Source of the DNA: Gemmatimonadota bacterium
GTDB lineage: Bacteria > Gemmatimonadota > Gemmatimonadetes > Gemmatimonadales > Gemmatimonadaceae
NCBI GenBank assembly: GCA_026387935.1
Contig: JAPLKU010000021.1
Span: 62,001 to 126,000, forward strand
DNA: 64,000 nt
Direction of reading: 5' to 3'
A program made the translations under genes and the position numbers. Below the pieces are notes generated by a model. The model was not told the origin of the DNA and did not search any database. It saw only the letters and a program-made list of their open reading frames with translations. Positions 25,467 through 33,780 of this stretch are shown piece after piece; within the stretch, counting starts at the first letter, position 1; the number at the start of each line of letters is the position of its first letter.

Positions 25467-27809
25467 CTACAGCAGGCTCACGGGATCACGGTCGAATGTC
25501 ACGCGAAGCCCGGCCCGCGCTGGCACGTCAAAGGTCTTAAGAAAGTGCCGCGCGACCTTGGTGAGCACCGACGACTTCGCCGTGCGCAGCACAAGGTGCC
25601 AACGAAACCGATCCTTGATGCGGTCCACGGCACAGGGCGCCGGGCCGATCACTTCGATGGCGCCCTCCGGCAAGGTCGCGAGCGCGCGGGTGAACCACTC
25701 GGCGGCCTGAATCGCCAGATCGGCGGTCGCGTCCTCTCGCGTGCCGCTCAACACGATATTCGCGAGGCGCACTGTAGGCGGATACGCGGGGCTCGCGCGG
25801 GCAGGCAGCTCCTGCGCCACGAATCCCTCGTAGTCGTGCGTGATGGCGCAGGTGAGTGCGTGATGCGACGGCACCCGCGTTTGCACGATGACTTCCCCGC
25901 CCTTTGGCCCTCGTCCCGCTCGTCCGGCGACTTGGCTCACGAGCTGAAAAGTCCGTTCAGAGGAACGGAAGTCGGGAAGGTTGATTCCGACGTCGGCGTC
26001 AATCACACCGACGAGCGTGACATTCGGAAAATCGAGCCCCTTCGCAATCATCTGCGTGCCGAGAAGAATGTCCACCTCTCCGCGGCCCACCCGGTCGAGG
26101 ATGGTCGCATGCGCCCATTTGCCACTCGTCGTATCCACGTCCATGCGCGCGATGCGCGCCGCAGGAAACCGCTCGCCAAGCACGCGTTCCACTTGCTGTG
26201 TGCCGAGCCCTTTCTGCCGCAGCGTGCTGGCTCCGCAGCGTGGGCATGCCGACACCGGCGCTTCGCCATGCATGCAGTAGTGGCAGACCAGCCGCTCTGG
26301 GACACGATGATAGGTGAGTGAAATCGAGCAGCGCGGACACACGCAGACCCATTCGCAATCGCTGCACTGGACGAACGACGAGTAGCCGCGCCGATTGAGC
26401 AGCAAAATGCTCTGCTCATGCCGTGCAATGCGTTCCTGCAATGCGCGCTCGAGCGGTTCGCTGAGCACATTGCGGAGTTGGCGTTCTGCACCGGCGGGTG
26501 CAGCCTTCGAGGCCTCGCGGAGATCCACGATCTCCACCGGAGGCAGCGCGCCGCCGCCCACGCGATCGGGTAGCGAGAGCTTCACATACTTCTTGTCGAT
26601 CACATTCTGCCAACTCTCAAGGCTCGGCGTTGCGCTGCCGAGTACGCAGACGGCACCGGCCGCCCGCGCACGCACGATGGCCACGTCGCGCGCGTGGTAT
26701 CTCGGCGACTCGCCCTGCTTGTAACTCGACTCGTGTTCTTCGTCGACAATCACGGCGCCAAGGTCCGGCAACGGAGCAAACACCGCGGAGCGCGCACCCA
26801 CTGCGATTCGCTTTTCACCAGAGCGCAGTGCGCGCCAGGCGTCGTACCGCTCACCGTCGGAGAGCGCCGAGTGCAGGACCGCCACCTTGTCGCCGAAGAC
26901 CGCGCGGAACCGGTCCACGGTCTGCGGCGTGAGGGCGATCTCTGGGACCAGCACGATTGCGGTACGACCGCGATTGATCACCACTTCGCGCAGGAACTCG
27001 AGGTAGACGAGTGTCTTGCCGCTGCCCGTGATGCCATGGAGGAGCGTCACGCTGCCAGGCGCGGCTGCTGTGAGTGCGCTGATCGCCGCTGCCTGCGCAG
27101 GCGTTGGCGCGTGCGATGATGCCGTCTCGCCCGCGCGCTTCGCGAACGGGTCGCGCGCGACGTTTTCCCGTGCGATCGCCACGACGCCACGCTTCACCAG
27201 CGCCGTGATGGTCGCAGCGGAGCAGCCAAGCGTTCCGATCGCCTTGTCGGCATCGAGGCGGCCGCCAGAGGCGTCTATCAGCTCATAGAGTGCGCGCTGC
27301 TGCGGCGCCCGTTTGAAGAGCGTCTCACGTTCGGTCAACGTCGGCAGCTCGCGGGCGATCACAAGCACGCGACGTGTTTTCATTGCCGGGTCGGGGCGTT
27401 TGGCGGCGCCGAGTGCGACGGGCAGCGCAGCGCGAAGCACCACCCCCACCGGCGCGATATAGTAGTCCGCCAGCCAACCGCCCACCTCGAGCAAATCCGG
27501 CAGGAATACCGGTTCGGCGTCGAGGACGTCGTCCACCGGCTTGAGCTTCGTGGCCTTTTCGGGCGCGCGTGACGGCGAGTTGGCTGGAGTATCGCCCGTG
27601 CAGATGCCAATCACTTTGCGACCGCGAACCGCGACGAGCACTCTGGACCCGCGAACAATCGGGTGTCGCGTGCTCGCGGTCGCGTCGAAGGTCAGCGTAC
27701 CGTAGAACGGAAGTGGCACCGCGACTTCGACCAACCGCCGCGTGTCCGTGCCGTCTGCGCTCACCACGCCGGCGCCTGCGGCGTCATCAGCACCTGCGCC
27801 CGCGCTCAC
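25467..27809 (-). CDS. priA: Primosomal protein N', replication restart helicase
   Basis: PriA recognises stalled forks and reloads the replicative helicase. The 780 residues (GTG start) show the N-terminal DNA-binding domain (VAVPLPFYGTLTFD), a helicase with Walker A GITGSGKT, and a DEEH box. Eight zinc-binding cysteines are present in CSDCEWVCVCPRC, CHYC and CPRCG, followed by the QKGLGTQQVERVL and GRAGRG helicase motifs. Its GTG overlaps the stop of the kinase gene (GTGA), an unusual coupling between a kinase and a replication protein. Confidence 0.97.
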   Translation of the reverse strand: MSAGAGADDAAGAGVVSADGTDTRRLVEVAVPLPFYGTLTFDATASTRHPIVRGSRVLVAVRGRKVIGICTGDTPANSPSRAPEKATKLKPVDDVLDAEPVFLPDLLEVGGWLADYYIAPVGVVLRAALPVALGAAKRPDPAMKTRRVLVIARELPTLTERETLFKRAPQQRALYELIDASGGRLDADKAIGTLGCSAATITALVKRGVVAIARENVARDPFAKRAGETASSHAPTPAQAAAISALTAAAPGSVTLLHGITGSGKTLVYLEFLREVVINRGRTAIVLVPEIALTPQTVDRFRAVFGDKVAVLHSALSDGERYDAWRALRSGEKRIAVGARSAVFAPLPDLGAVIVDEEHESSYKQGESPRYHARDVAIVRARAAGAVCVLGSATPSLESWQNVIDKKYVKLSLPDRVGGGALPPVEIVDLREASKAAPAGAERQLRNVLSEPLERALQERIARHEQSILLLNRRGYSSFVQCSDCEWVCVCPRCSISLTYHRVPERLVCHYCMHGEAPVSACPRCGASTLRQKGLGTQQVERVLGERFPAARIARMDVDTTSGKWAHATILDRVGRGEVDILLGTQMIAKGLDFPNVTLVGVIDADVGINLPDFRSSERTFQLVSQVAGRAGRGPKGGEVIVQTRVPSHHALTCAITHDYEGFVAQELPARASPAYPPTVRLANIVLSGTREDATADLAIQAAEWFTRALATLPEGAIEVIGPAPCAVDRIKDRFRWHLVLRTAKSSVLTKVARHFLKTFDVPARAGLRVTFDRDPVSLL

Positions 27810-28801
27810 GCCTTGGGCGCCTCATCGGGCCGCACCGCGCGCACAAAGGTCGGCGTGTGATCACCGAGCTGGTGGAGATAGTTGAAGAGAGTGTCGGCGA
27901 GATCGTGGCCGCGCTGCGGACGCTCGCCGGGATCCTTGGCGAGACAGCGCATGACGATGGCCGCAAGCGCGGGCGGCACGCTCGAATCCACCTCATTCAC
28001 CGCGACCGGCTTCTCGTGGACATGCTTGTACCCCACCGAGTAGCCGTCCACGCCATCGAAGGGCGGAAACCCAACGAGGCACTCGTAGAGCATCACGCCG
28101 ACGGCATAGATGTCGGCGCGGCCGTCGAGCGTTTTCCCCATCGCCTGCTCGGGCGCCATGTAGTGGGGCGTGCCCATGGCGCGCCCACCGGCCGTGAGCC
28201 GCCCGTGCAATCGGGCAGTGGCAATGCCGAAGTCAGTGAGAATCGCGTTGCCATCGTCATCGAAGAGCACGTTGTCGGGCTTTACGTCGCGATGCACTAC
28301 GCCCTGGCGATGCGCGTAGTCGAGTGCCGTCGCAACTTGCGCGCAAATGCGCACTGCGCGATTCGCTTCAATCGTGCGCGTCTTGCTGAGATCGTCGGCG
28401 AGACATCCGCCGCCGAGATACGGCAGGACGAGGTAGACCACTTCACCCACCTCGCCGTAGTCGATCGGCGTACAGATGAGCGGATGGACCAGCCGGCTCG
28501 CGGCCTCCGCTTCGCGCCGAACGCGTTCGCGCATTTCGTTGTCACGGGCCAAATGCGCGTGCATGACCTTCACCGCGAGCGGTCGGCCGAGTTGTTCGTG
28601 CTCGGCAGCGTACACATCGGCCATGCCGCCGGCGCCCAAACGCTTGATGATGCGATAGCGGTTGCCCATCGCCTGGCGGAGCGACGTGATCAGCGCGCCG
28701 GGGGCCTCACTGGCCACACGCACGTCGGGCAGCGCCGCGTTGCACTTGGCGCACTGCTTGGCGACACCGCGGTTCCAGGTTCCGCAATCAGGGCAGAACA
28801 T
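27806..28801 (-). CDS. Soluble Ser/Thr protein kinase with N-terminal zinc ribbon
   Basis: From ATG 28801 the protein has 331 residues. A zinc ribbon (MFCPDCGTWN, CAKCN) is followed by a complete Hanks-type kinase: LGAGGMADVYAA, AVKVM lysine, HRDVKPDNVLFDD, LTDFGIA, GTPHYMAPEQA and GVMLYECLVG. No membrane helix is present, unlike most PknB proteins. A TAGATT box 7 nt before the ATG suggests a leaderless start; the ORF track start adds 29 residues unlike the family. Kinase, priA, hypothetical, fur and ccdA form one run with overlaps or a 22-bp gap, so PriA or a neighbour is a reasonable candidate substrate (inference). Confidence 0.93.
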   Translation of the reverse strand: MFCPDCGTWNRGVAKQCAKCNAALPDVRVASEAPGALITSLRQAMGNRYRIIKRLGAGGMADVYAAEHEQLGRPLAVKVMHAHLARDNEMRERVRREAEAASRLVHPLICTPIDYGEVGEVVYLVLPYLGGGCLADDLSKTRTIEANRAVRICAQVATALDYAHRQGVVHRDVKPDNVLFDDDGNAILTDFGIATARLHGRLTAGGRAMGTPHYMAPEQAMGKTLDGRADIYAVGVMLYECLVGFPPFDGVDGYSVGYKHVHEKPVAVNEVDSSVPPALAAIVMRCLAKDPGERPQRGHDLADTLFNYLHQLGDHTPTFVRAVRPDEAPKA

Positions 28802-28901
28802 TCGGTCAAATCTACGGCGTGGGCAGAGGGGCTGCGGGTGTGAACGGGGGGCGCTCTGGTGCCACGCGCAGGGGCGTGGCGGCAGCACGTCGCGTGGCGG
28901 C

Positions 28902-29687
28902 TCATCCCCCGTCGCGCGTCCAGATCAGAATCACTCCGCACGACGGCTTCCCGACCAACCCGGCCCGCTCATACTTTGGCACCCAGACCGGAGTGGTCGC
29001 TGGCCCGGCGTAGACTTCGATCGCGGCGATCTCTCTGGGTGATGGCAGGTCTCCGAGCATTGATCCGCGCGGTATCCCGTCGAGGAATACTTGCATCGGG
29101 CAGGCGGCAACACCGGGCGGCTCTCGCGCGCTCACTGCGCCGCCGGCAGGCGTCACACGTACCGCCTTGAAGGTCCGGATCACGGCCTCAACCTGGACGA
29201 AGTTCATCTTTTCGATCTGGGCTTGATCGAGAAAGTCCCCGAAGCCGGCCCTCCGGCGTTCATCAAACTCCCGCATCCTCGGCGACCTCACTCTCTCCGT
29301 CACAACGACTGGCGCGAGGTCAGTCATCGTCGGCTCGAGCGTAAACGCGAGCCGCAGCGTGTCGCCCTGCTCCACATGGACGAGATTCGAGATGGGCCGG
29401 TATCCGAGCTTCCGCACCCAGACGAGGAACTCGCCGGGCGGCACCTGCAGAATCGCAAACCGGCCATTGTCGTCAGCGAGGAGCTCGCTCCCCGTGCCGA
29501 TCACCGAGACGTTTGCGCCGGCGATTACGCGAAGGCCCGTGTCAGTGACGGTACCGCTGATGATTCCGTGACTTGCAACGGTCGCCGTTCGGGGCGCTGC
29601 CTGCGCGAGACCCAGCGGCGGCGCGATCGCAGCAAGACACGCCGCGCGAAGCGCCAGGCCCATCATCGTGTTCACGCGGGGCTGCAC
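28902..29687 (-). CDS. Carboxypeptidase-regulatory-like plus TonB-plug-like protein without a barrel
   Basis: The exported protein has 261 residues. After a signal peptide (about 1-30), residues 35-110 form a CarboxypepD_reg-like beta sandwich (GTVTDTGLRVIAGANVSVIG, LADDNGRFAILQVPPG). Residues 110-261 resemble a TonB-receptor plug (VFLDGIPRG, EIAAIEVYAGPATTPVWV, GVILIWTR). A receptor would continue with a 22-strand barrel, but this ends at the plug. Start GTG 29687 lies one base after the amidohydrolase stop, so the two are coupled. It may be a solitary envelope binding protein; a decayed receptor is less likely because the frame is intact. Confidence 0.8.
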   Translation of the reverse strand: MQPRVNTMMGLALRAACLAAIAPPLGLAQAAPRTATVASHGIISGTVTDTGLRVIAGANVSVIGTGSELLADDNGRFAILQVPPGEFLVWVRKLGYRPISNLVHVEQGDTLRLAFTLEPTMTDLAPVVVTERVRSPRMREFDERRRAGFGDFLDQAQIEKMNFVQVEAVIRTFKAVRVTPAGGAVSAREPPGVAACPMQVFLDGIPRGSMLGDLPSPREIAAIEVYAGPATTPVWVPKYERAGLVGKPSCGVILIWTRDGG

Positions 29688-29688
29688 G

Positions 29689-31314
29689 CTACGAACCCGG
29701 CTTCGGCACCGGCTTGTAGAACACCGGCCTGAGCGGGAGCTTCGCGAAGTCGATCACGGCGCCGTCTTTCATCACCATCGCGAGCTTGCGCACATTCTTG
29801 ATGTCGACGAGTGGATCACCGCCAAGAAGAAGCAGATCGGCAATCTTGCCGTTTTCAACCGTGCCGAGCTTGTCCTGCATTCGCATCGCGAGCGCGCCGT
29901 TTTTCGTGGCAGCGGTGATCGCCTGCAGTGGCGTCATCCCGAGCTCGACCAACCCTTCGAGCGCAATGATCGAGCCCGTCCCCGGCTGCTGATTTTCCGC
30001 GCGTGGCACGCGAGTGAACTCCGGGGCGCTGGCCCGATAGTTGTCCGTGGACACGGTCGTGATACACCCGGCCTTGATCAGCTGTTCGGCGTTCTTGCGC
30101 CGGTAGATCATGCGCGAGTTCGAAGAATCCGCCGCCAGCTCGATCATCGTCTTCGCGCGCATCGGCCGGCGCAGCAGATCGGCGAGGGTGCTGTCCATAT
30201 AGGTCTTCAGGGTGTCGCCACGTGCAAACTTCGCGCTGTCGAGCCGACGCACACTGTCGGCGCGGGTAATTGAGTCGGCCTTGCCCTTGAGCCGGCGCTG
30301 GAAATCGGTCCACGCCTTTCCCGTGATCGTATTCTCCAGCATAGAGCAGATGACATTCTTCTTGATCATCAGTTCGAGCACGTCTGGTGGGATGATCGCG
30401 TCGGTGGCCTCAGGATGTTGCACGAGGTCCACGCCCGCCTCGACCGAGATGCGAAGGCCCTCGGGCGACGTGGAATGCGTCTCGGCCACCTTGCCGCGCT
30501 TGTGGATCTCCTCGACCATCGCCTTCTGCGCCGCCTCCGAAAAGCCGATCATCGCGGGGAAAAAGGCATGGCTCGTGCCGCCATACTTCACGAAGTCCAC
30601 GCCCTGGTCCATGTACTTGTTGATGGCGATGCGCAGCTCGGCGGGCGTCATGTTCATGAGCGGCTCGCCGCCGTTGGCCGCGACGGCGTCGTTCATCTGC
30701 TCCTGAAAGAGCGAGAGATTGTCCTGGCGCGTGCCGGTGAAGGTCAGCGACCAGGGGCCACCCCACCCGACGATGTTGCCGGCGAACATGAGCCGCGCAC
30801 CCACGGCCTCACCGCGCTCGATTTTCTCGCGCGCGGCCTTGAGCGGCTTCAACATGCCGTAGCTGTCGCGGACGGAGGTGAAGCCGAACTTGAGCTGGAG
30901 CTGCGTGCCTTCAATCGCGATGTCGGTGAACCGATCTTCATACCGCGCCATGCTCTCGACCTGCGAGTAGAGCGACATGTGCACGTTCGTGTCTATGAAA
31001 CCGGGAACGAGCCACTTTCCCTTGGCATCGATCACCCGCGCGTTGGGCGGAATCGTGACAGCGCCACGCTTGCCCACCATTGTGATCTTGTTGCCCGTCA
31101 CGACCACGACCGCGTCGTCCACCGGAGCGCCGCCGTTGCCGTCGATCAGCGTGGCACCGACGATGGCGGTGACGGCTGCAGGGGCCTGTGCACCGGCGCG
31201 CGATGCATCCGACGCGAGCAGCGAGAACAGCGCGAGCGCCATGAAGGCCGGTGCCGCGACGAGCCGCCCAGCGCGTGCAGTGCGGCGGCGGACGATTGAT
31301 GGAAGTGCGCTCAT
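29689..31314 (-). CDS. Exported amidohydrolase-family protein
   Basis: From ATG 31314 the protein has 541 residues with a signal region (MALALFSLLASDASRAGAQA). The metal-dependent amidohydrolase fold is clear: VIDAKGKWLVPGFIDTNVH, KYGGTSHAFFP, AETHSTSPEGLRISVEAGVDLVQHPE, and VSTDNYRASAPEF near the end. This resembles imidazolonepropionase- or prolidase-like periplasmic hydrolases. The first ligand of the normal HxH pair is Asn (DTNVH instead of DTHVH), which may alter metal binding. The ORF track start at 31746 runs back through the vapBC region and is rejected. The substrate is unknown. Confidence 0.87.
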   Translation of the reverse strand: MSALPSIVRRRTARAGRLVAAPAFMALALFSLLASDASRAGAQAPAAVTAIVGATLIDGNGGAPVDDAVVVVTGNKITMVGKRGAVTIPPNARVIDAKGKWLVPGFIDTNVHMSLYSQVESMARYEDRFTDIAIEGTQLQLKFGFTSVRDSYGMLKPLKAAREKIERGEAVGARLMFAGNIVGWGGPWSLTFTGTRQDNLSLFQEQMNDAVAANGGEPLMNMTPAELRIAINKYMDQGVDFVKYGGTSHAFFPAMIGFSEAAQKAMVEEIHKRGKVAETHSTSPEGLRISVEAGVDLVQHPEATDAIIPPDVLELMIKKNVICSMLENTITGKAWTDFQRRLKGKADSITRADSVRRLDSAKFARGDTLKTYMDSTLADLLRRPMRAKTMIELAADSSNSRMIYRRKNAEQLIKAGCITTVSTDNYRASAPEFTRVPRAENQQPGTGSIIALEGLVELGMTPLQAITAATKNGALAMRMQDKLGTVENGKIADLLLLGGDPLVDIKNVRKLAMVMKDGAVIDFAKLPLRPVFYKPVPKPGS

Positions 31315-31408
31315 GGGACTCGCTTGGCTCGGGGAGAGGTTCGCTGCCGAAGCTACGGACGACGTCTGGCCTCGGTCAGTGGTGCGGGCGTTGCCGGTAA
31401 TGCAATCC

Positions 31409-31431
31409 GGCCATACTTTTACTATATGGCC
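31409..31431. promoter_or_regulatory. Palindromic operator overlapping the vapB start
   Basis: Inverted repeat GGCCATA-N9-TATGGCC. The right arm contains the ATG of the antitoxin. TACTTT inside the spacer lies 6 nt before that ATG. The layout fits autorepression by the ribbon-helix-helix antitoxin. Confidence 0.65.
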
Positions 31432-31752
31432 ATACCAATGATAAAAGCCACCTACACTCTCGACCCGGACACGGTGCGCGCCCTCGAGGCGATGGCGCGC
31501 CGCCTGGGCGTGTCCAAGTCCGAGGCGCTGCGGAGGGCGATCGGGTCGGCGGCCAAGGCGCAGGGTCCTGATCCCCGTGTCGCGGCACTTGCACGCCTGC
31601 GCAAGCGGCTGGCGCTCACGCCCGAAGCGGCGGATGCCTGGGTGCATGAGGCCAAGCAACTGCGGCTCGACGGTGACCGCGTCGAACGGATTTGGAGGAC
31701 GGAGCCGCCGCCGCAGCGCGTGGCCGAATCGCCACCGCGTCGCCACAAGTGA
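31426..31752 (+). CDS. Ribbon-helix-helix antitoxin (VapB-type)
   Basis: The predicted protein has 108 residues. Residues 4-42 (MIKATYTLDPDTVRALEAMA, SKSEALRRAI) are a CopG/MetJ-like ribbon-helix-helix that binds operator DNA as a dimer. The C-terminal part would wrap the toxin. Start ATG 31426 is used because a palindromic operator and a -10-like TACTTT sit immediately upstream; ATG 31438 is the alternative, and the longer ORF track start is rejected. The stop overlaps the toxin start (GTGA), the standard toxin-antitoxin layout. It is a likely acquired island between minus-strand housekeeping operons. Confidence 0.85.
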   Translation: MAIPMIKATYTLDPDTVRALEAMARRLGVSKSEALRRAIGSAAKAQGPDPRVAALARLRKRLALTPEAADAWVHEAKQLRLDGDRVERIWRTEPPPQRVAESPPRRHK

Positions 31753-32123
31753 TCCACCTCGACACGAACTTCCTCATTCGAGGCCTTGTGGAGGGCACGC
31801 GCGAGGCTCGGCAGCTTGATGACTGGTGCGCACGCGGCGAGCCGCTTGCGATCTGCTCGCTGGTATGGGCTGAGTTTCTTTGCGGTTCGGTGGGTGCGCC
31901 CGAGCGTGCCCTGGAGATCGAGTTCATCGGAGACGTACTCGACGTGGGCATCACCCACGCTGAGCGTGCGGCGGCACTGTTCAATGCTGGCGGCCGAAGA
32001 AGGCATTCCCTGCCGGACTGCCTCATCGCCGCATGCGCGATCGAGGACGACGCCGCGCTCGCCACCGCAAACGTCGAAGACTTCCGGCTCTTCAAGTCGT
32101 ACGGACTGCGGCTCGCGGACTAG
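31749..32123 (+). CDS. PIN-domain ribonuclease toxin (VapC-type)
   Basis: The 124-residue PIN domain keeps its acidic residues: D in VIHLDTNFLI, E in VWAEFLCG, D in SLPDCLIAACA, and NVEDFRLF at the end. These bind the metal for RNA cleavage; VapC toxins cut tRNA or rRNA. Start GTG 31749 overlaps the antitoxin stop by four bases, so expression is coupled. All catalytic positions are present, so the toxin looks active. It ends 14 bp from the convergent HDAC-like gene. Confidence 0.9.
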   Translation: MIHLDTNFLIRGLVEGTREARQLDDWCARGEPLAICSLVWAEFLCGSVGAPERALEIEFIGDVLDVGITHAERAAALFNAGGRRRHSLPDCLIAACAIEDDAALATANVEDFRLFKSYGLRLAD

Positions 32124-32137
32124 CCGCCGCCCCCGCC

Positions 32138-33070
32138 CTACAGCAGCACCTTCATGTGCGCGACCGCGGCCTCGCCAAGCCGCTGCGGTGCGTAGCCGCC
32201 CTCGAGCGCGCTCACCACGCGGCCGCCGCACCACTGCTCGGCCCGTGACACGAGTTCGCGCGTCAGGCGCGTGACATCGTCGAGTTCCATCGTGAAGCCG
32301 CCGAGCGGATCGCCAGCGAGCGAGTCGAAACCGGCAGAGACGATCAAAAGGTCGGGCGTGAAGCCGACGGTCGCGGCGTCCACGGCTTTCAGGAATGCGC
32401 TGACATACTCTTCGCGCGGCCGCGCGGCCGGCATAGGCGCGTTCCAGACATTTTTGTGCGGGCCGCGGTCATCAGCGGCGCCGGTACCAGGGTACCAGGG
32501 CCACTGGTGCATCGAGACAAACCGGATGTCCTTCTCGTGCTCCACCAGCGCCTGGGTGCCATTGCCGTGGTGCACGTCCCAATCCACGATGAGCACGCGC
32601 TCAAGCCCCTTCACCTTTCGCGCGTAATGCGCGGCGACAGCAACGTTGCCGAAGAGACAAAACCCCATGCCGCTCGCTCGGAGCGCGTGATGGCCGGGCG
32701 GGCGCACGGCAGAGAAGCTGCGCACTGCTGCACCAGACAGCGCCATGTCCACGCCGTCGAGCACACAGCCAGCGCCAGCGGTGCCGGCGTCCCACGACCC
32801 TTCGCTCTCGATCGTGTCCGCATCCAGGTGACCGCCGCCAGATTCGGCAACCTGCTTCACGAGCGCGATATACGCCGGCTCATGCGCCAGGGCGAGCTCG
32901 TCCGCATTCGCGTGACGCCCCTCGAGGTGCTGCAACGCCATGAAGAGATCGGCGTCTTCGCGCAGCGCGCGCGGAATGGCACGCAGCCGCCCGACATGCT
33001 CAGGGTGGTTCCACCCGGTGTCGTGCCGACCGCAATCCGAATGTGAGATGTACGCGACGGAGGTGGTCAT
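32138..33070 (-). CDS. Histone deacetylase-family (acetoin utilisation/APAH-like) hydrolase
   Basis: This is a zinc deacylase of the arginase/deacetylase fold. From ATG 33070 it has 310 residues. Motifs are complete: HPEHVGRL, RPPGHHA (catalytic His pair), DWDVHHGNGTQ (zinc Asp/His), SAGFDSLAGDPLGG (zinc Asp) and ALEGGY. Bacterial members act on acetylpolyamines or acetyl-lysine proteins. The ORF track start at 33316 covers the preceding gene and is rejected. It is the last gene of a run that starts with a two-component system, 23 bp after a small unknown gene. Confidence 0.93.
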   Translation of the reverse strand: MTTSVAYISHSDCGRHDTGWNHPEHVGRLRAIPRALREDADLFMALQHLEGRHANADELALAHEPAYIALVKQVAESGGGHLDADTIESEGSWDAGTAGAGCVLDGVDMALSGAAVRSFSAVRPPGHHALRASGMGFCLFGNVAVAAHYARKVKGLERVLIVDWDVHHGNGTQALVEHEKDIRFVSMHQWPWYPGTGAADDRGPHKNVWNAPMPAARPREEYVSAFLKAVDAATVGFTPDLLIVSAGFDSLAGDPLGGFTMELDDVTRLTRELVSRAEQWCGGRVVSALEGGYAPQRLGEAAVAHMKVLL

Positions 33071-33093
33071 CTTCGCCGTTCCGTCAGCTTCGG

Positions 33094-33465
33094 CTACCGA
33101 ACCGCCCGCCGAAATCGATACGCCACGAGGAACGTCGATCCGTCCTTTGCGCCACTCGCGGCCACCGACACCTCGGCGTCCTTCACTTCCCAGCCGTTCA
33201 GCTTCGTGATGAACTCCGCCGGCGTCGGATTCGGAATCGCAAAGTGTCCCAGCGCAGACTTCACCAGCGCCGCCACAGACTCGTCGGCGCGCACATCGAT
33301 TGCGACGGCATCCCACAGCGCCTCGAACTGCACGCGCACCGTCATCCGGTCACCACCGGTGGCACCGACGCTGAGCACCGATCCGCGCTGGGTCCGCAGG
33401 GCCGTGACAAAAGGACGAGGTGTCACGGCAGCGCCACTCGCCACGCCGCTCGCCACGCCGCTCAT
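33094..33465 (-). CDS. Small unknown protein, possibly beta-grasp-like
   Basis: I do not recognise this 123-residue protein. After a low-complexity start (SGVASGVASGAAV, encoded by a 12-bp tandem repeat) residues 40-123 look folded. Alternating strands and one helix are suggested (MTVRVQFEALWDAVAIDV, ESVAALVKSALGHF, GSTFLVAYRFRRAV), an order reminiscent of small ubiquitin-like or beta-grasp domains. That likeness is by eye only. Its ATG overlaps the stop of the preceding small gene (ATGA) and the HDAC-like gene follows after 23 bp. The true start may be the internal M41, which would drop the repeat. Confidence 0.65.
   Translation of the reverse strand: MSGVASGVASGAAVTPRPFVTALRTQRGSVLSVGATGGDRMTVRVQFEALWDAVAIDVRADESVAALVKSALGHFAIPNPTPAEFITKLNGWEVKDAEVSVAASGAKDGSTFLVAYRFRRAVR
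33430..33463. repeat. 12-bp tandem repeat at a gene start
   Basis: Units of gccgctcgccac (two to three copies) encode SGVASGVASG at the N-terminus of the small unknown protein. The same peptide, with different codons, is inserted in AnmK. Confidence 0.8.
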
Positions 33466-33761
33466 GCGACCGCTCCCGCCGCGGCAGGCGGCAAACCCGT
33501 GATGAACAGTGCGACCTGCTGGTCGAACATGTACGACGAGGCGTTCACAGCCGTCGTGCCGTTCACGGTGGCAACGCCGACGACGATTTCCTCGCCGCCC
33601 TGACCACGCAGCGTGAGGTGCGTCGGGCCTTCTTGCTCGACGAACGCCGAATAGATCCCCGACTGGCGCGAGAAGAACTCGCGCGCGGCGGCCAGAACGG
33701 CCGGTCCGGTGAGTGAAGTCGTCGCCTGTTGCAACGTGCGAGCGCGCTGAATGTTGGCCAC
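33462..33761 (-). CDS. Small unknown protein
   Basis: This 99-residue protein is not recognised. It has one N-terminal helix (ARTLQQATTSLTGPAVLAAA) followed by a beta-rich part with alternating charged and hydrophobic residues (THLTLRGQGGEEIVVGVATV, YMFDQQVALFITG). No cysteine, signal peptide or membrane helix is seen. It lies 19 bp after the GAF/pseudo-kinase gene and overlaps the next unknown gene. It probably works with the GAF protein, since the two stay tightly packed. Function unknown. Confidence 0.7.
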   Translation of the reverse strand: MANIQRARTLQQATTSLTGPAVLAAAREFFSRQSGIYSAFVEQEGPTHLTLRGQGGEEIVVGVATVNGTTAVNASSYMFDQQVALFITGLPPAAAGAVA

Positions 33762-33780
33762 CAGAATCTCCGTCGTGTGT

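Noticed and set aside
31315-31746. N-terminal extension of the amidohydrolase
   Set aside because: It is antisense to the vapB gene and its operator; a signal peptide begins at ATG 31314.
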